A stretch of DNA of 64,000 nt from Burkholderiaceae bacterium (GTDB lineage: Bacteria; Pseudomonadota; Gammaproteobacteria; Burkholderiales; Burkholderiaceae_C), in contig CAJYPV010000018.1 in assembly GCA_913776825.1 (NCBI GenBank), forward strand, positions 434,001-498,000, read 5' to 3'. The position numbers were made by a program, and so were the translations under genes. The notes under the pieces are model-generated. The model did no database searches and was not told where the DNA came from. It saw nothing but the letters and a program-made list of their open reading frames with translations. Shown piece after piece: positions 55,980 to 64,000 of this stretch; position 1 is the first letter of the stretch, and each line of letters begins with the position of its first letter.

Positions 55980-57128
55980 TCATGACGGGTCCGGCGTCGC
56001 CGACAGCGTGCGGCGCAGGGTGGACAGGATGTCGAGGCTGGGCTGGTTGGCCATCAGCACGAAGTTCTGCGCCAGGATCTCATCCGGCTGGAAGATCTCC
56101 TGCGTGAAGTTGTCGGTGACCAGCGAGAGGTATTGCGACATCAACGGCGCGCTGTCGTAGAGCAGCGGCTGGCCGCGGGCGTCGAGCATCGGCACCCATC
56201 GTCCGCTCGGGTCGCGGGTGATGGCCAGGAACCACCAGTGCAGGTAGTCGAAGAACACGCCGCCGTCGTAAGGGCGATCGGCCAGCAGCAGCGGCGCGAG
56301 CGAGCGCCGCACGATCAAGGCCGGATCGTCGGCGTCACGACTCGGCGCGCCCGTCGGCGCGATCGGTGACACGGGCACCTGCATGTCGATGTAGACATCC
56401 AGTCCGGATTCATCGGGATTGGTGATGCGCAGCTCCCGCATCGGTGCCTGATGACCGGGTGGTCCCCAGGGCACGTCGGGCAGCTCGATGGGTTGCGGCG
56501 TCACCTGGTAGTGGACCGCGTGGTAGAGCGCCAGGCGCTGCGCCGGATGGTTCTTGCTGAAGAGGTGGAAGCACTCGTGGATGAAGACGTTCTGCAGGTA
56601 GGACAGGTCGTCAGCGGGATGCAGCGGATCGCCGTAGCTGGCGGCGGTCTGGGTGCTGGCGACCATGTTGGCGGGCAGCACGATGGTGTCCTGGCGCCTT
56701 GTGTAGGCGGCGTAGCCTTCTTCCTGCCCGGTGGTCTTCACCACCCGGATCACGTCCGGCAGGCGCAGCGACAAGGACGCAAACAGGTCGGCGACGGCCG
56801 TCACGATGGCGCGCAGGGATTGAAGCTCCGCCGGTGACCAGGCCATCACCTGCGCGGTGACGTAATCCAGATAGATCGTGGGGGTGACCTCGACGACCTC
56901 GCGGCGCAGGTTGACCCGAGCCTGTCGATCGAATGGCGACTGGCGACGCACATAGTCGTCGACGGTGCCCAACATCGCGCGGCCGGTGGCGACGCTGGCC
57001 GCCATCACCTGCGTGCCGCCGGGCAGGCTGCCGACGACGACATCGGCGTCAGCATGCACATCGGACGCTTCAGCGCCTGCCGCTGCGGGAGACGGGCTCA
57101 GGGCCGGTCGACGGGGAGCGATCTTCAT
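55980..57128 (-). CDS. HExxH metallopeptidase-like protein
   Basis: 382 aa from ATG 57128 with AAGGA eight bases upstream. The zinc motif is H-E-C-F-H (in V-F-I-H-E-C-F-H-L-F-S-K) near residue 190, and D-E-I-L-A-Q-N-F near the C-terminus (~355) could give the third, Glu ligand of a gluzincin-type site. The first 45 residues are Ala/Pro/Val-rich without a clear signal peptide. It could be a protease effector or toxin working with the 54518 product, but no leader like that of the 33485 and 51563 products is present. Activity is inferred from the motif alone. Confidence 0.65.
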   Translation of the reverse strand: MKIAPRRPALSPSPAAAGAEASDVHADADVVVGSLPGGTQVMAASVATGRAMLGTVDDYVRRQSPFDRQARVNLRREVVEVTPTIYLDYVTAQVMAWSPAELQSLRAIVTAVADLFASLSLRLPDVIRVVKTTGQEEGYAAYTRRQDTIVLPANMVASTQTAASYGDPLHPADDLSYLQNVFIHECFHLFSKNHPAQRLALYHAVHYQVTPQPIELPDVPWGPPGHQAPMRELRITNPDESGLDVYIDMQVPVSPIAPTGAPSRDADDPALIVRRSLAPLLLADRPYDGGVFFDYLHWWFLAITRDPSGRWVPMLDARGQPLLYDSAPLMSQYLSLVTDNFTQEIFQPDEILAQNFVLMANQPSLDILSTLRRTLSATPDPS

Positions 57129-57189
57129 GGCGTCATCCTTCGGGAGGGAGCGACGACGGCATGGTGCGCGGCGGGCGCGCAAGGGGCCA

Positions 57190-57205
57190 TCAGCAGAATG
57201 CTGAT
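57190..57205 (-). promoter_or_regulatory. Shared 16-base inverted-repeat motif, copy 2
   Basis: On the minus strand this reads ATCAGCATTCTGCTGA, identical to 33344-33359, and ends 61 bases before the start at 57128. On the plus strand it is followed by TTTT and would look like a terminator, but no rightward gene ends here. Confidence 0.35.
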
Positions 57206-57532
57206 TTTTGAAGGGGCCCATTCATCGCCGCCTCCGGGGGCGTCCCTTGGCCGGCGCCGTTCGGGCCGGGGTGCGCTGTCCCTGAATGACCCGACGTCAT
57301 CTCCCGCGGTGCGGGACCGCGCGCTAGGCTAGGGAAGCTCGGTGTAAACCCTCGCGGGCGAGCTGACCCTGCTTCGGGCGGTCCGTGGCGTCGCAAATCC
57401 TCGCCATAGCGCCCGCCATGGCTGCGACTTGCGCCTGGCGCCATCTCGAATCAGGGTCATCTCCGCTCGCGGAAGTGATGCCGAGCTGCCTTAGGCCAGC
57501 CCATCAAAGGGCATCGTTTTTTTTGCGAGGAC

Positions 57533-57560
57533 TGCATCCAGATCACGGCGAGCCGCGTAT
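57533..57560 (+). promoter_or_regulatory. Possible ECF-sigma promoter of the DUF4331 operon
   Basis: TGCATCC (57533-57539), a 16-base spacer, then CGTAT (57556-57560), about 70 bases before the DUF4331 start. SigK-type ECF promoters have a CATCC-like -35 element, and the operon encodes a SigK/RskA-like pair. No second copy was found upstream of the sigma gene, so this is tentative. Confidence 0.3.
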
Positions 57561-57628
57561 AGGCAAGCAGGGAAAGCCGTTGGCCCTGGGGATCCGTCCC
57601 ACCTTCCTGTTCAACCGAGGAGCTGCTG

Positions 57629-59155
57629 ATGACATCGATCCGATTGACACGTCTGCGCGCCATCTGTCTGGCGGCTGTGGCTTGCTGCGCCAGTGGCGCC
57701 TTCGCCTCCAGTCACCGAGAGGCACCGTTCATCACCACGGTCCCCAAAGTGGACGCGAGTGACTTCTACTTGTTCATGAGCTATGAAACGGGCCGGACGG
57801 ACTACGTCACGCTCATCGCCAACTACCTGCCACTGCAGGACGCGTACGGCGGACCGAATTATTTTTCGCTGGATCCCAACGCCCTCTATGAGATCCACAT
57901 CGACAACAACGGCGACGCCAAAGAGGACATCACGTTTCAATTCCGCTTCAAGAACAACTTGAAGGCGACTGCGCTGACGATTGGAGACAAGACCGTTCCC
58001 ATTCCGCTCATCCAGTCCGGCACGGTCTCCGATCCGAAGGCGGCGGCGCTGAATCTGAATGAGACCTTCACCGTCGACATCGTTCGCGGCGATCGCCGAT
58101 CGGGCACTCGCGCCGCCATCACCAGCAGTTCGGGCAGCGCGACCTTCGACAAGCCGGTGGACAACATCGGTCTGAAGACGATTGCGGATTACCCCGCCTA
58201 TGCGGCCAAGCACATCTACGCCGTCAACATTCCCGGGTGCAGCCAGCCCGGCAAGGTGTTCGTCGGCCAGCGCAAGGATCCGTTTGCGGTCAACCTGGGC
58301 ACGATCTTCGACCTGGTCAACGCGCCGGTGGAGGTGATCACCGACCCCAGCAAGATCAATGCGGCGGCCAACACGCTGGAAGACAAGAACGTCACCACGC
58401 TGGCGCTGGAGGTGCACAAGAGCTGCCTGGTCGCAGGCAATGATCCCGTGATTGGCGCATGGACCACCGCCAGCCTGCGCCAGGCCCGATTGCTGGATCC
58501 AGCGCCCAAAGCGGGGCATCAGTCCGGTGACAAGGCCGGCGGAGCCTGGGTGCAGGTCTCCCGACTCGGCATGCCCCTGGTGAATGAGGTGGTGATTGGT
58601 CTGCCGGACAAGGACCGATTCAATTCGTCCAAACCCAAGGACGACGCACAGTTCGCCAACTATGTGACGAATCCGACGCTGCCTGCGTTGCTGTCCGCCG
58701 TACTGAATCTGCCGGGAACCGCGCCCACCAATCTGCCGCGCAATGACCTGGTGACCACGTTCCTCACCGGCATTCCATCGGTGAACAAGCCGGTGACCGT
58801 GGTGCCCTCCGAGCAACTGCGTTTGAACACCAGCATCGCGGCGACACCCTTTGCCCAGCAGAACCGCCTGGGCGTGGTGGGGAATCTGCTTGCGGGCGGC
58901 ACGGACAACGCCGGCTACCCGAATGGCCGTCGCCCCAAGGACGACGTGGTGGACATCTCCCTGGTGGCGGTGATGGGGGGGTTGTGCATGGCCAATGGCG
59001 ACCAGAACGCCCTTGGGTTCGGCGCCGCCTGCAAGCCGTCCGCCGTGCCGCTGGGCGCGACGGCGTTCAAGTTGCATGACGCGGTCGACCAGGCCGTGGT
59101 GCCGCTTCTGCCTGGCTTCCCCTATCTCTACACGCCGATTGGCGGTACACGTTGA
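57629..59155 (+). CDS. Exported DUF4331 protein
   Basis: 508 aa from ATG 57629 with GAGGAG eight bases upstream. A signal peptide (A-A-V-A-C-C-A-S-G-A-F-A, cleavage near residue 27) leads into S-S-H-R-E-A-P-F-I, the start signature of DUF4331. Further conserved parts: D-A-S-D-F-Y-L-F-M-S-Y, Y-F-S-L-D-P-N-A, R-L-G-M-P-L-V-N-E-V-V-I and R-R-P-K-D-D-V-V-D. The biochemical role is unknown. It heads an operon with TPR, HupE/UreJ and ECF sigma genes. Confidence 0.9.
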   Translation: MTSIRLTRLRAICLAAVACCASGAFASSHREAPFITTVPKVDASDFYLFMSYETGRTDYVTLIANYLPLQDAYGGPNYFSLDPNALYEIHIDNNGDAKEDITFQFRFKNNLKATALTIGDKTVPIPLIQSGTVSDPKAAALNLNETFTVDIVRGDRRSGTRAAITSSSGSATFDKPVDNIGLKTIADYPAYAAKHIYAVNIPGCSQPGKVFVGQRKDPFAVNLGTIFDLVNAPVEVITDPSKINAAANTLEDKNVTTLALEVHKSCLVAGNDPVIGAWTTASLRQARLLDPAPKAGHQSGDKAGGAWVQVSRLGMPLVNEVVIGLPDKDRFNSSKPKDDAQFANYVTNPTLPALLSAVLNLPGTAPTNLPRNDLVTTFLTGIPSVNKPVTVVPSEQLRLNTSIAATPFAQQNRLGVVGNLLAGGTDNAGYPNGRRPKDDVVDISLVAVMGGLCMANGDQNALGFGAACKPSAVPLGATAFKLHDAVDQAVVPLLPGFPYLYTPIGGTR

Positions 59156-59169
59156 CCCGGGAGATCGAC

Positions 59170-59505
59170 ATGCAGCACCCGCACACCTGCAGTGGCAGGA
59201 CCGAGGCCTCCGTGCCCGTTGAGCATCGCCAGCGCGTTCGCGCCGCGCTGACCTGGATGTCCGCGCTCGCCGTGGCCGCACTCTCCTGTGGCTGTTTCGG
59301 CGGAGGAGGCAACGACGGCTCGGCGGGCACGAGCCCACCGATGGCCACATCGGTTCCGGACAGCGCGTTGGCTTCCGCGACGGCTTACACGCAGTTCACG
59401 CTGACCACCTCACAGACCGCCAGTGACATCGCCGAGCCGCTGACTGCCGACAACGTCACCGTGCCGCCCGCGACCGACACCGACGAGCCGGTGCCTGTCA
59501 GTTGA
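59170..59505 (+). CDS. Small putative lipoprotein
   Basis: 111 aa from ATG 59170, chosen because GGGAG lies six bases upstream; a TTG at 59152 overlaps the DUF4331 stop. A hydrophobic segment A-L-A-V-A-A-L-S-C-G-C (~32-42) with a lipobox-like Cys is followed by a Gly-rich linker and a Thr/Ser/Pro-rich tail. It is probably exported. No family is recognised. Confidence 0.6.
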   Translation: MQHPHTCSGRTEASVPVEHRQRVRAALTWMSALAVAALSCGCFGGGGNDGSAGTSPPMATSVPDSALASATAYTQFTLTTSQTASDIAEPLTADNVTVPPATDTDEPVPVS

Positions 59506-60740
59506 TTGGCCCGGCTGGAAGGGCGCAGCGCAAGAAGGCTTCGGGCCGACCCGCTGTGCTGGCGATGCTGACTGCCGTCTGGACGGCGATGCAGGGCGTG
59601 GCGGGCGCTGAGCCGGTCACGCCCCGCAGCGACGATGAGGTGGTGGAGCGTCTCCCACTCCGGGCCGTATCGCCGGATGAGCGCGCTCGCCAACGCCTCG
59701 CTCAGCGCGTGCTGGCCGAGCGGCCTCATGATCTGGCACAAGCCGTAGCCGCTGCGCGTGAAGCGATCGAGCGAGCCCGGCGCAATGGCGATCCGCGCGA
59801 GTTGGGCACCGCCCAGGCCTGGCTTCAACCATGGTGGAACGAGGCCGCCATGCCTCCTGCGGTGAGGTTGCTCAAGGCGACCGTGCTGCAAGCCCGACAC
59901 GATTTCAACGGCGCTTTGTCCGAGCTGGATCGTGTCCTGACCTCGCCGCATCTGCCGACGCCGATGACGGCCCAGGCCATCCTGACCCGTGCGGCCTTGC
60001 TCCAGATGATGGGGCGGTGGGAGGAAGCCCGGCGCGGATGTGAGCGGCTCGCGGCACCGCCACTCTCGTCCATCCACGGTCAGGCTTGCCTGGCAGAACT
60101 GGACAGTCTGCAGGGCCGAGGCAACGACAGCCTGCGACAAATGGAAGCGCTGGATCGGCGCCCCGGCGCGCCGCATGCCTGGCTTGCCTTGTTGCGCGCG
60201 GAGTGTGCCGAGCGCGAGGGTCGGTCGGAGGCGGGAACGCTGTTCGCCAGCGCCTTGGCGCTGGATGATGGCGTGTATGTGCGCGCGGCTTATGCCGACT
60301 GGCTGCTGGATCGTGGACGTCCTGCCGAGGCCGCCTCAGTGGCCTTGGGTCGTCGGGATGCCGGCGCCTGGTCGCCGGACCGAGCCGATGAACTCCCCGA
60401 CGCGTTGCTGCTCCGGCTGGCCATCGCCTGGCAGCGGTCGGGCGCGCCGCAGGCCGCCCGTGCGGCCGAGCAGCTGCAGGCCCGCTTCGACGCAGCCGCG
60501 CTGCGCGCGGACAGCACCCACGCGCGCGAGCGTGCGCGCTTTGCGCTCGACGTGCGCCACGACGCCGCCATGGCGTTGCAACAGGCCCTGATCAACTGGA
60601 CGCAGCAACGCGAACCTGCCGACGCGGTGTTGCTCGTCCGTGCAGCGAGGGCGGCTGGCCGGCCTGAGGCCGCGAAGCCTGTGATGGACTTGGTGCGCCA
60701 GCAGGGATGGCGCGATCATCGTCTGAAAGCAGCCGAATGA
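59502..60740 (+). CDS. TPR-like repeat protein, exported
   Basis: 412 aa from TTG 59502, overlapping the upstream stop (TTGA). An N-terminal hydrophobic stretch (A-V-L-A-M-L-T-A-V-W-T-A-M-Q-G-V-A-G-A, ~18-36) looks like a signal peptide. The rest is Ala/Arg-rich helical repeat of TPR type (A-V-A-A-A-R-E-A-I-E-R-A-R-R-N-G-D; A-L-S-E-L-D-R-V-L). It probably assembles with the DUF4331 and HupE/UreJ-like proteins at the membrane; this is inferred from the shared operon. Confidence 0.75.
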   Translation: MIGPAGRAQRKKASGRPAVLAMLTAVWTAMQGVAGAEPVTPRSDDEVVERLPLRAVSPDERARQRLAQRVLAERPHDLAQAVAAAREAIERARRNGDPRELGTAQAWLQPWWNEAAMPPAVRLLKATVLQARHDFNGALSELDRVLTSPHLPTPMTAQAILTRAALLQMMGRWEEARRGCERLAAPPLSSIHGQACLAELDSLQGRGNDSLRQMEALDRRPGAPHAWLALLRAECAEREGRSEAGTLFASALALDDGVYVRAAYADWLLDRGRPAEAASVALGRRDAGAWSPDRADELPDALLLRLAIAWQRSGAPQAARAAEQLQARFDAAALRADSTHARERARFALDVRHDAAMALQQALINWTQQREPADAVLLVRAARAAGRPEAAKPVMDLVRQQGWRDHRLKAAE

Positions 60741-61963
60741 ACGCACAGAAGCGTCATCGCCCTATGCATCGCGCTCCTGCGGGCCAGACCCTGCTGCGCC
60801 GGTTCTGTTTCGTGGTGTTGCTCCTGATCCTCGCCATTCCCACGGCGTTTGCGCACAAGGCGAGCGATGCCTATCTGCAGGTTCGCCACGATCCCACCGG
60901 TGTCACGGTGCGAGTGGATGTCGCATTGAGGGACCTCGACCGCGAATTGGTGCTGGACCAGGACGGCAACGGGGAGTTGACCTGGGGGGAAGTGCGACGT
61001 CGGCACGCCGAGATCCAGTCGTTGATCGATCAGAACATGGTCTGGCGCATCCAGGATGCGACCCGGCAGCCCTGCAAGCCCGGGGACGCCGAAGCGCTGC
61101 AGTTGGAGCGGCACAGCGATGGGCGTTACGCCGTCCTGCAGAGGCGTTGGACCTGCAGCGCCGCGCCTGCCGAAGCGACGTTGACCTACCGATTGTTTGC
61201 CGTCAGTGATCCGACGCATCGAGGCGTGCTGTCGTGGCAGCAAGCCGGCGCGCAGCGGATCACCGTGGTGGCGCCAGGGGATGCCGCGCTATCGCTGAGC
61301 TGGCACGGACCCGCCGGGGCGACGAGCGAGCAGGGCACGTCGGACCATGGCTGGATGCGCATTTTCCAGGACGGAGTTCACCACATCTGGATCGGCGTGG
61401 ATCATGTGCTGTTCCTGGTGGTGTTGCTGCTGCCCTCGGTGCTGCGACGCGAAGCCGGCGCATGGGTTCCGGCAGAACACTGGCGGTCCGCGCTGGGTCG
61501 GGTGCTCGCGGTCGTCACGGCCTTCACCGTGGCGCATTCGATCACGCTGGGGCTGGCCGTGCTGGATGAGGTTCAGCCGTCTTCCCGATGGGTGGAGAGC
61601 TTGATCGCGCTGAGTGTGCTGCTGGCGGCGCTGAACAACCTTCGGCCGCTCATCGTGGCGTCTCGCTGGCGCTTCACTTTTCTGTTTGGCCTGGTCCATG
61701 GCTTCGGCTTTGCCAATGCCTTGAGGGACATCGGGTTGGCGAAGTCGGAGTTGGTGGGGCCGTTGTTGCTGTTCAACCTGGGGGTGGAAGTCGGACAACT
61801 GGCAATCGTCGGCGCGCTGGTGCCGTTGTTGTGGTGGTGGCGCCGTTGGCGCGGCTACCCTTCCTGGCTGCTGATGGGCGGCTCTGCCGTGGTGGCTGCG
61901 ATTGCCGCAGTGTGGCTCGTCGAGCGCGTGTTTGATCTGCAGCTTCTGGGACTGGGCGGTTGA
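60737..61963 (+). CDS. HupE/UreJ-family membrane protein
   Basis: 408 aa from ATG 60737, overlapping the TPR stop (ATGA). A signal peptide (~25-42) leads to a periplasmic domain (~45-200) with an EF-hand-like D-Q-D-G-N-G-E-L-T-W-G-E (~74-85). Then come about six membrane helices with the family His-rich signatures H-H-I-W-I-G-V-D-H-V-L-F, T-V-A-H-S-I-T-L and L-V-H-G-F-G-F-A-N. HupE proteins are linked to nickel or cobalt uptake; in this operon the metal is unknown. Confidence 0.88.
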   Translation: MNAQKRHRPMHRAPAGQTLLRRFCFVVLLLILAIPTAFAHKASDAYLQVRHDPTGVTVRVDVALRDLDRELVLDQDGNGELTWGEVRRRHAEIQSLIDQNMVWRIQDATRQPCKPGDAEALQLERHSDGRYAVLQRRWTCSAAPAEATLTYRLFAVSDPTHRGVLSWQQAGAQRITVVAPGDAALSLSWHGPAGATSEQGTSDHGWMRIFQDGVHHIWIGVDHVLFLVVLLLPSVLRREAGAWVPAEHWRSALGRVLAVVTAFTVAHSITLGLAVLDEVQPSSRWVESLIALSVLLAALNNLRPLIVASRWRFTFLFGLVHGFGFANALRDIGLAKSELVGPLLLFNLGVEVGQLAIVGALVPLLWWWRRWRGYPSWLLMGGSAVVAAIAAVWLVERVFDLQLLGLGG

Positions 61964-62098
61964 GAACGTGGCTGCGTCAAGCACCTGGCGGACGAAGCGC
62001 CGGCATGGGCACGATCGTCAACCGCGGCCCGTGCGGCGCCATTGACGTGGCCGCCCGCCGGCGGCCTGAATTCACGATTCATCGAAGGAGATTCCAAC

Positions 62099-62161
62099 AT
62101 GACCTGTTTGAAGTTGAGGCGTCGGATGAGCGCCGACGTCGCCGTGGAGTGCGGACTTTGA
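62099..62161 (+). CDS. Possible 20-residue leader peptide
   Basis: ATG 62099 has a near-ideal ribosome-binding site (AGGAG at 62086-62090, eight bases away) but reads only 20 codons (M-T-C-L-K-L-R-R-R-M-S) to TGA 62161. It ends 58 bases before the sigma gene. It could be a regulatory leader or the start of a decayed gene. There is no homology evidence. Confidence 0.3.
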   Translation: MTCLKLRRRMSADVAVECGL

Positions 62162-62219
62162 GCCAGACCGTATGCCGCGTCGGCCGCGATCGGCCGTTGG
62201 GAACCCAAGGGGTTGCGCC

Positions 62220-62906
62220 ATGAGTTTCCCCAGAGAAGCGGCGCTCTCCGACGCGCCGCGCGAGGCGCGGCCTGGCTGGACCCCGCGAGACGAGCAACTG
62301 GCCGCCTTGATGCGGCGCGTGGCCCTTGCGGACCGACGCGCCTTCCAAACCCTGTATGAGATCACTGGACCGCTGATGTTTGCCATCGTGCTGCGGATCA
62401 ACAAGGATCGGAGCGCCGCCGAAGACATCCTGCAGGAGGTCTTCCTGGCCGCCTGGCGACAGGCGCCACGTTATGACAGCGACCAAGGGCGGGTGCTGCC
62501 TTGGCTGAGCACCATGGCCCGACATCGCGCCATCGACAGTCTGCGTCGCCAAGCCGCCCAGCCCACGACGCTCACCCGATTGCCCGACACGCACATGGCG
62601 GCTCAGGATGTGGACGACACCGATGTGCTGACGGATCTGGCGAGCGACGAACCGGGTCCCTTGGAATTGCTGGACCGCGCGTCACAAGCCCATGATCTGG
62701 CGCGCTGCATGCGGCAGCTGAGCGGGGAGCAACGCAGTTGCCTGGCTCTGGCGTATTACCAGGGCTTGTCTCATGCTGAAGTGGCGCATCACATGAGTCA
62801 GCCGCTGGGCACAGTGAAAAGCTGGGCGCGGCGCGGACTTCAAAGCCTGAAGCACTGCCTGGACCGCGCGGTCCGTGACGTCGGTCAACAGGCAAGGGGA
62901 CACTGA
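62220..62906 (+). CDS. ECF RNA polymerase sigma factor, SigK-like
   Basis: 228 aa from ATG 62220. The sigma-2 region shows A-F-Q-T-L-Y-E, D-I-L-Q-E-V-F-L-A-A-W and W-L-S-T-M-A-R-H-R-A-I-D; the sigma-4 helix-turn-helix shows A-Y-Y-Q-G-L-S-H-A-E-V-A and G-T-V-K-S-W-A-R-R-G. It is coupled to the anti-sigma gene (TGATG). It presumably activates the DUF4331 operon upstream and its own transcription. Confidence 0.9.
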   Translation: MSFPREAALSDAPREARPGWTPRDEQLAALMRRVALADRRAFQTLYEITGPLMFAIVLRINKDRSAAEDILQEVFLAAWRQAPRYDSDQGRVLPWLSTMARHRAIDSLRRQAAQPTTLTRLPDTHMAAQDVDDTDVLTDLASDEPGPLELLDRASQAHDLARCMRQLSGEQRSCLALAYYQGLSHAEVAHHMSQPLGTVKSWARRGLQSLKHCLDRAVRDVGQQARGH

Positions 62907-63649
62907 TGGACTACGGACATCCTGAGCGTGCCGACCGATTGGCCGCCGAGTACGCCCTGGGCGCGTTGCGTGGTGGTGCGCGGCGGCGGTTTGAACGGCT
63001 GCTGCCTGCGCATCCTGCGCTCGCTTCCGCCGTGTCACGCTGGGGCGACCAACTCCAGCTGCTGGCCGATGTCACGCCGCCGGTTCAGCCGCCGGATCGT
63101 GTGTGGGACGCGCTTCAGCGTCAGACATCGGTGTCGGCCAATGAGTCTCAAATGCCTGATGCAGAACGATCGCGGTCTGCTCGACGGGGTGAGGCACCAC
63201 GATTCTGGCAGGGCCTCAGCGCCGTCGCTTTGGCCGCCTCCTTGATGTTGGGCGCGGTGCTGCTGCGACCGGTCGCCCCGCAAGCGCCGGTGGTGGTGGT
63301 GTTGCACGGAACGCCGGAAGGTCAGTCGTCGATCAAGACGGGTTTCGTGGCCAGCGTGTCGCATGATGGCCAGGCGCTGGTGCTCAAGCCATTGGGGCCG
63401 GTGACGATCGATTCCGCGCAAGCGCTGGAACTGTGGGCGGTGTCCACAGACGGCAGACCGGCCTCCTTGGGACTGGTCACGACAGGCGAGCGCGCCACCA
63501 CCGTGCTGCGCGCGGATCTGCTCACCGGCGTGAAGGCGTTCGCCGTCAGCCTGGAGCCGGCAGGCGGATCGCCCTCCGGTGCCCCGACCGGACCGGTGAT
63601 CTCCGCAGGGAGCGTTGATGCCGCGGAGCTGCGTTCGCGAGCGTCCTGA
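62906..63649 (+). CDS. RskA-like membrane anti-sigma factor
   Basis: 247 aa. The N-terminal cytoplasmic domain (R-L-A-A-E-Y-A-L-G-A-L-R-G-G-A-R-R-R-F-E) binds sigma in this family; one membrane helix (~106-124) and a periplasmic RskA domain (A-L-E-L-W-A-V-S-T-D-G-R-P-A-S-L-G) follow. Release of the sigma factor usually needs regulated proteolysis; the signal here is unknown. Its start overlaps the sigma stop. Confidence 0.9.
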   Translation: MDYGHPERADRLAAEYALGALRGGARRRFERLLPAHPALASAVSRWGDQLQLLADVTPPVQPPDRVWDALQRQTSVSANESQMPDAERSRSARRGEAPRFWQGLSAVALAASLMLGAVLLRPVAPQAPVVVVLHGTPEGQSSIKTGFVASVSHDGQALVLKPLGPVTIDSAQALELWAVSTDGRPASLGLVTTGERATTVLRADLLTGVKAFAVSLEPAGGSPSGAPTGPVISAGSVDAAELRSRAS

Positions 63650-63808
63650 CGACCTCACCTGACCCGAGATCGCGCGTCATCCGCCGGCCTGTTTCCGGCG
63701 ACATCCGTCTACCAGACGCGCACGAAGGCGACGAGAGACCCGATCTGGACGCGCATGAGGCCGAGATCGACCCCTCGCTCATTCCGCTCCAGGCGAGGGC
63801 CGCCGCGC

Positions 63809-64000
63809 TCAGCCGGTGGCGGCCACCGGCCGCGCCAACAAGCGCTGCACCACGCAGAACACGAACAGCAGGGCGCCGATCACGATCTTGGTCCACCAGG
63901 AGCTGAGCGTCCCGTCGAAGGCAATCAGCGTCTGGATCACGCCCAGCACCAGCACGCCGGACAGCGCGCCCGCCACATAGCCGTAACCGCCGCTGAGCAT
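63809..64000 (-). CDS. Sugar ABC transporter permease (YjfF-like), C-terminal part
   Basis: The last 63 residues are visible; the reading frame continues beyond the right edge. L-S-G-G-Y-G-Y-V-A-G-A-L-S-G-V-L-V-L, T-L-I-A-F-D-G-T-L-S-S-W-W-T-K-I and the final membrane helix (V-I-G-A-L-L-F-V-F-C-V-V) match the C-terminus of YjfF-type permeases of galactofuranose/arabinose importers. It probably supplies substrate to the arabinose pathway genes at 44-51 kb. Confidence 0.8.
   Translation of the reverse strand: MLSGGYGYVAGALSGVLVLGVIQTLIAFDGTLSSWWTKIVIGALLFVFCVVQRLLARPVAATG

Larger units (their letters stand above)
57129..57628. other. Gene-free divergent intergenic region
   Basis: 500 bases between the leftward metallopeptidase-like gene and the rightward DUF4331 operon. 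It holds the second copy of the 16-base hairpin motif (57190-57205) and a possible ECF-type promoter (57533-57560). Short open frames on both strands have no ribosome-binding sites or coding character. Confidence 0.5.

Noticed and set aside
57189-57209. Rightward Rho-independent terminator
   Set aside because: The hairpin and T-run look right, but no rightward gene ends here; it is better read as the shared motif on the minus strand.

Overview
The window is GC-rich chromosomal DNA from what looks like a Burkholderiales betaproteobacterium, perhaps the Roseateles/Mitsuaria group. This is inferred from codon use, the type VI secretion (T6SS) gene set and the L-arabinose oxidation genes; there is no rRNA or tRNA to confirm it. 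About 58 protein genes, pseudogenes or fragments are supported. I saw no tRNA, rRNA, CRISPR array, insertion sequence or phage integrase.

Region 1 (1-22.4 kb) holds T6SS effector cassettes. Two cassettes share parts: an inactive ketosynthase-like protein, a DUF4150 PAAR-like spike tip, an HNH-type nuclease toxin, a WD/propeller-like presumed immunity protein and a TIGR02270 HEAT-like protein. In the first cassette the PAAR-like tip and toxin are one protein; in the second they are two genes behind vgrG, a DUF6484 gene and a DUF2169 adaptor gene. Between the cassettes (6.0-10.5 kb) lies a tandem array of extra immunity paralogues without toxins: one frameshifted, one reduced to a 23-codon 5' scrap, three intact.

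Region 2 (22.6-43.9 kb) is a T6SS regulatory and membrane-complex locus: a PpkA-like kinase fused to a membrane HAMP sensor, lipoproteins, a LysM lipoprotein, the FHA protein TagH, the phosphatase PppA, and a leftward tssJ-tssK-tssL-tssM-tagF run. Sheath, tube, baseplate and ClpV genes are not in the window. Within it (33.5-35.6 kb) is a large protein whose N-terminal leader is shared with a second large protein at 51.6-54.4 kb. The leader resembles those of cargo of extracellular contractile injection systems.

Region 3 (44.2-51.4 kb) is a non-phosphorylative L-arabinose pathway: GalM-like mutarotase, SMP-30 lactonase and SDR sugar dehydrogenase transcribed leftward; 2-keto-3-deoxyarabonate dehydratase, alpha-ketoglutarate semialdehyde dehydrogenase, a GntR/FadR regulator and a GbpR-like LysR regulator transcribed rightward. 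Two 15-bp palindromes sit in the divergent promoter region. Arabonate dehydratase is missing here.

Region 4 (51.5-57.1 kb) holds the second leader-bearing cargo-like protein, an unrecognised 465-aa protein and a HExxH metallopeptidase-like protein. Region 5 (57.6-63.6 kb) is a rightward DUF4331 / lipoprotein / TPR / HupE-UreJ / ECF sigma / RskA-like anti-sigma operon. The right edge cuts a sugar ABC-transporter permease (YjfF-like).
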